Below, piece after piece: positions 61,805 through 64,000 of a DNA stretch of 64,000 nucleotides. The translations under genes were made by a program, and so were the position numbers. The notes below the pieces were generated by a model. That model saw nothing but the letters and a program-made list of their open reading frames with translations, made no database searches and was not told the origin of the DNA. Numbering within the stretch: the first letter of the stretch is position 1; every line of letters starts with the position of its first letter. Source of the DNA: Nectonema munidae (lineage: Eukaryota; Nematomorpha; Nectonematoida; Nectonematidae); the NCBI GenBank assembly GCA_030549495.1, contig JAUIRK010000898.1:248001-312000 (forward strand). Direction: 5' to 3'.

Positions 61805-62925
61805 ATTTTATTCTTCTTAGCCAATCTTTACTTTTATCTGTAACTATTGTATTTATAACTTTTCGTAAGAGATATTTTACATCCAGGAACTGATCATCGA
61901 CTTCACTGTATAAAATATTTATGAACCCTATTTTCTTTTAAAACATTAATTTTGATATCTAACTAGGGATAGAGTTCTAGTGAGTGCTTTATCCTTAACA
62001 TTCAAAATTTTTGAAGAACATATCATCTTTTCGCATGAGACTAAATTTTACTTACACCAATTACGGAACGTGGAGTTTTACTCCACTACTTCTTTCGCAT
62101 ATTCTGCGTAATGTTTGTAAATGAAATTGGTTTCCTAAAATAGTGTATATTTAAATTCTTGGATTTGGGTATTTTAGGTTTAGGCGCTCTATATTTTAGA
62201 AAGTAAAAATACAATCATATGTTATATCAAAAATTAATTATTATCAACATATCATTTTTATATGAGAAAAATAAGCTCATCCTTTGTTTTTTTTGCAATA
62301 AATTATCACAATATTTTTAAATTTCTAGGCTTTTCTTAACTAAAATCTATTTCAGAACAGCAGATACAGGACTGGAAGTTATATTGAAGAAATATAACTA
62401 ATTAATTCGATCTATTATTTTCAGGAACATACCTAGTATGTGTGGATGCATCGCACCGTAACTTTCGAAACATTGAGCTGAATAAAATTTAGATAAATAG
62501 AAATAATAAAAATAAAGAAATAGCTTTCAAGGGATTAATCTATATGCTGGTGGTATATTATATTTTCGTTCACAAACTTTTATATTTAAACTTTTTTTTA
62601 TCATTTTTCTTGAAAGTAGTTGATCTGTTGAAGACTATAGTGGTCGAAAATTTTTCGTTCCTTCATATGAAAAAAAATTTCCTTATTTTATATTGTAATA
62701 AGGTTAACAAATATTTTTATATAATAAAGACTTGATTTCCATTCATGCTTTTATGATAATTATCAAAATCATTTAAAAACACCAAAAATTATTCCATCAT
62801 ATTCTTATCTCTATTGTAATTTAAGCATATACTGCTGGGCAAAATTTGTCCTCTCAAGTGCTAACTAACTCTTTGAAATCTTAGATGTTAAACATTTTTT
62901 ACATATAATTAAATTTTTTTGAAAT
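61805..62925. other. Intergenic AT-rich stretch, nothing recognised
   Basis: No coding, tRNA or transposon block recognised downstream of NDUFB7. Confidence 0.4.
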
Positions 62926-62929
62926 ACTT

Positions 62930-63975
62930 ATACAAAGTTTTTCTAGGCATGTATACACATTTTCAAGTATGGTGAATTAATTATTGTTTATTTTTTTTTA
63001 TGAAAATCAATCAAACTTGTCAAAAAATAACTTGAATATCACGGCTCATGTCAAAAATAAAAAGTTTTTTACACATATATACCCGTTTTTAAGTACGCTG
63101 AATTTAGTGATGATATTCACTTTTTATGAAAATCAATCAATGTCAAATATATTTCAAAATAAATTCTACTTGTAATATTTACTGGCTAATTATTTCCTTA
63201 ATTTATTTAATAAATCAACGTTTGCTATTTAATTCACTCTCAATATTTCACCTGTAAGTAAATTAGCTATATCGATAGGACCTCCATCGTTTTGACTACA
63301 AGTTCGTTATCGGCTGGTAGTCTCTACCCCATTTCCTCTCTACTTTATACAGTATGTCATTTTGTTATTCATTCTATGATGATCCTTTCTTGGTAGCTCT
63401 TCTTTCATCTGAAATTTATTTTCTGCAATCTGTGTTCAAAAAAGTTTTTTTTAAAGATTTATTTAACAGAGATTTTACCCGATTTCCGAACTTTCCTATT
63501 AAAGAATCTCGATTAGCTTAGTTTTTATTAGTATCATGTGTTTTATTATTAAGTAATCCCAATTGAAAAGTATTTTTTCTTATGAAATTATTCGTGATAT
63601 TCATTGTTCAATTTTAATAGTTTTCCACTTCTTCATCTAAAAGACTCTCTTTCACGTCGAAGGAAAAAGATGGTCAAATTCAATTCAAATTATAAAATTA
63701 TTTTGATAGTGACTAAATCTTCACATATTGACATCTGCGACCGTTTTGAAAACTCTGATCGAGGGAAAATTATCAGATCTCCTACCAATCTTAGTGAAAT
63801 GATAATTGTAATCTTAGCTGACAAACTAAAGGTTTACGGATTTTTCATTCGCAAAAGAATAATTCTGGTTCACGGTCAAAATCTCTTTTCAAGCATCCAA
63901 TATTTAATCATCTTTGTTCATTGGAACATGGTAAGTCTTCCATTTAGTCAAGATACATACTTCTTTTTTAAAATT
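62930..63975 (-). repeat. Dispersed repeat, copy 2, inverted relative to 43190-44900
   Basis: The minus strand matches copy 1 at several points: ttgactaaatggaaga (near 63950), gagctaccaagaaaggatca (near 63395), the ataacgaacttgtag block (near 63305) and the gaatatcat / atatatgtgtaa subrepeats (62940-63120). It lacks the SINE, and its uninterrupted gtagagactac is at about 63319-63329. A 125-codon + strand frame at 63604-63981 is probably accidental. Confidence 0.75.
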
Positions 63976-64000
63976 ATCTAGCTCTTCACAAGACTACTAT

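Noticed and set aside
63604-63981. 125-codon + strand open frame
   Set aside because: Lies in a dispersed repeat whose other copy does not preserve this frame; composition is that of AT-rich non-coding DNA.

Overview
The window is animal nuclear DNA: very AT-rich, with spliced genes, GT-AG introns (some only about 50 bp, some over 10 kb), tRNA-derived SINEs, LINEs and many cut-and-paste DNA transposon remains. The gene content (ORP9-class sterol/PI4P carrier, N-acetylglucosamine kinase, ENY2, NDUFB7) and the repeat proteins point to an invertebrate. A crustacean such as a parasitic copepod would fit, but the species call is inference only.

Layout. 92-30235 (+): an oxysterol-binding-protein-related gene of the OSBPL9/10/11 class, 18 coding exons, about 637 codons, every splice phase consistent. 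Its first two introns (9.4 and 11.0 kb) hold two unclassified repeat-protein fossils, two pogo/Tigger remnants, a hAT-type MITE, three LINE pieces and at least two hAT elements. 30257-38506 (-): a complete 10-exon N-acetylglucosamine kinase gene, convergent with the ORP gene; the two stop codons are only 21 bp apart. 39787-40077 (-): single-exon ENY2. 40078-55019: a gene-poor stretch with a ~148-bp tandem array, a dispersed repeat carrying a SINE with a 15-bp target duplication, a MULE-like fossil, a piggyBac fossil, and a LINE split by a hAT transposon with perfect 8-bp target duplications and an unbroken 592-codon transposase. 55020-61684 (+): NDUFB7 (complex I), of which two coding exons are seen; its 6.3-kb intron holds Merlin/ISXO2-like, hAT and RTE-type LINE fossils and a piggyBac-type MITE. 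62900-63980: a second, inverted copy of the 43-45 kb dispersed repeat, lacking the SINE.

The host genes are housekeeping genes of unrelated pathways (lipid transfer at ER contacts, amino-sugar salvage, SAGA/TREX-2 transcription and mRNA export, respiratory complex I); nothing suggests they work as one system. The most notable items are the intact-looking hAT element, the convergent ORP/NAGK pair, the SINE with a matching empty site inside the same window, and a 17-codon ORP exon isolated between two giant introns.
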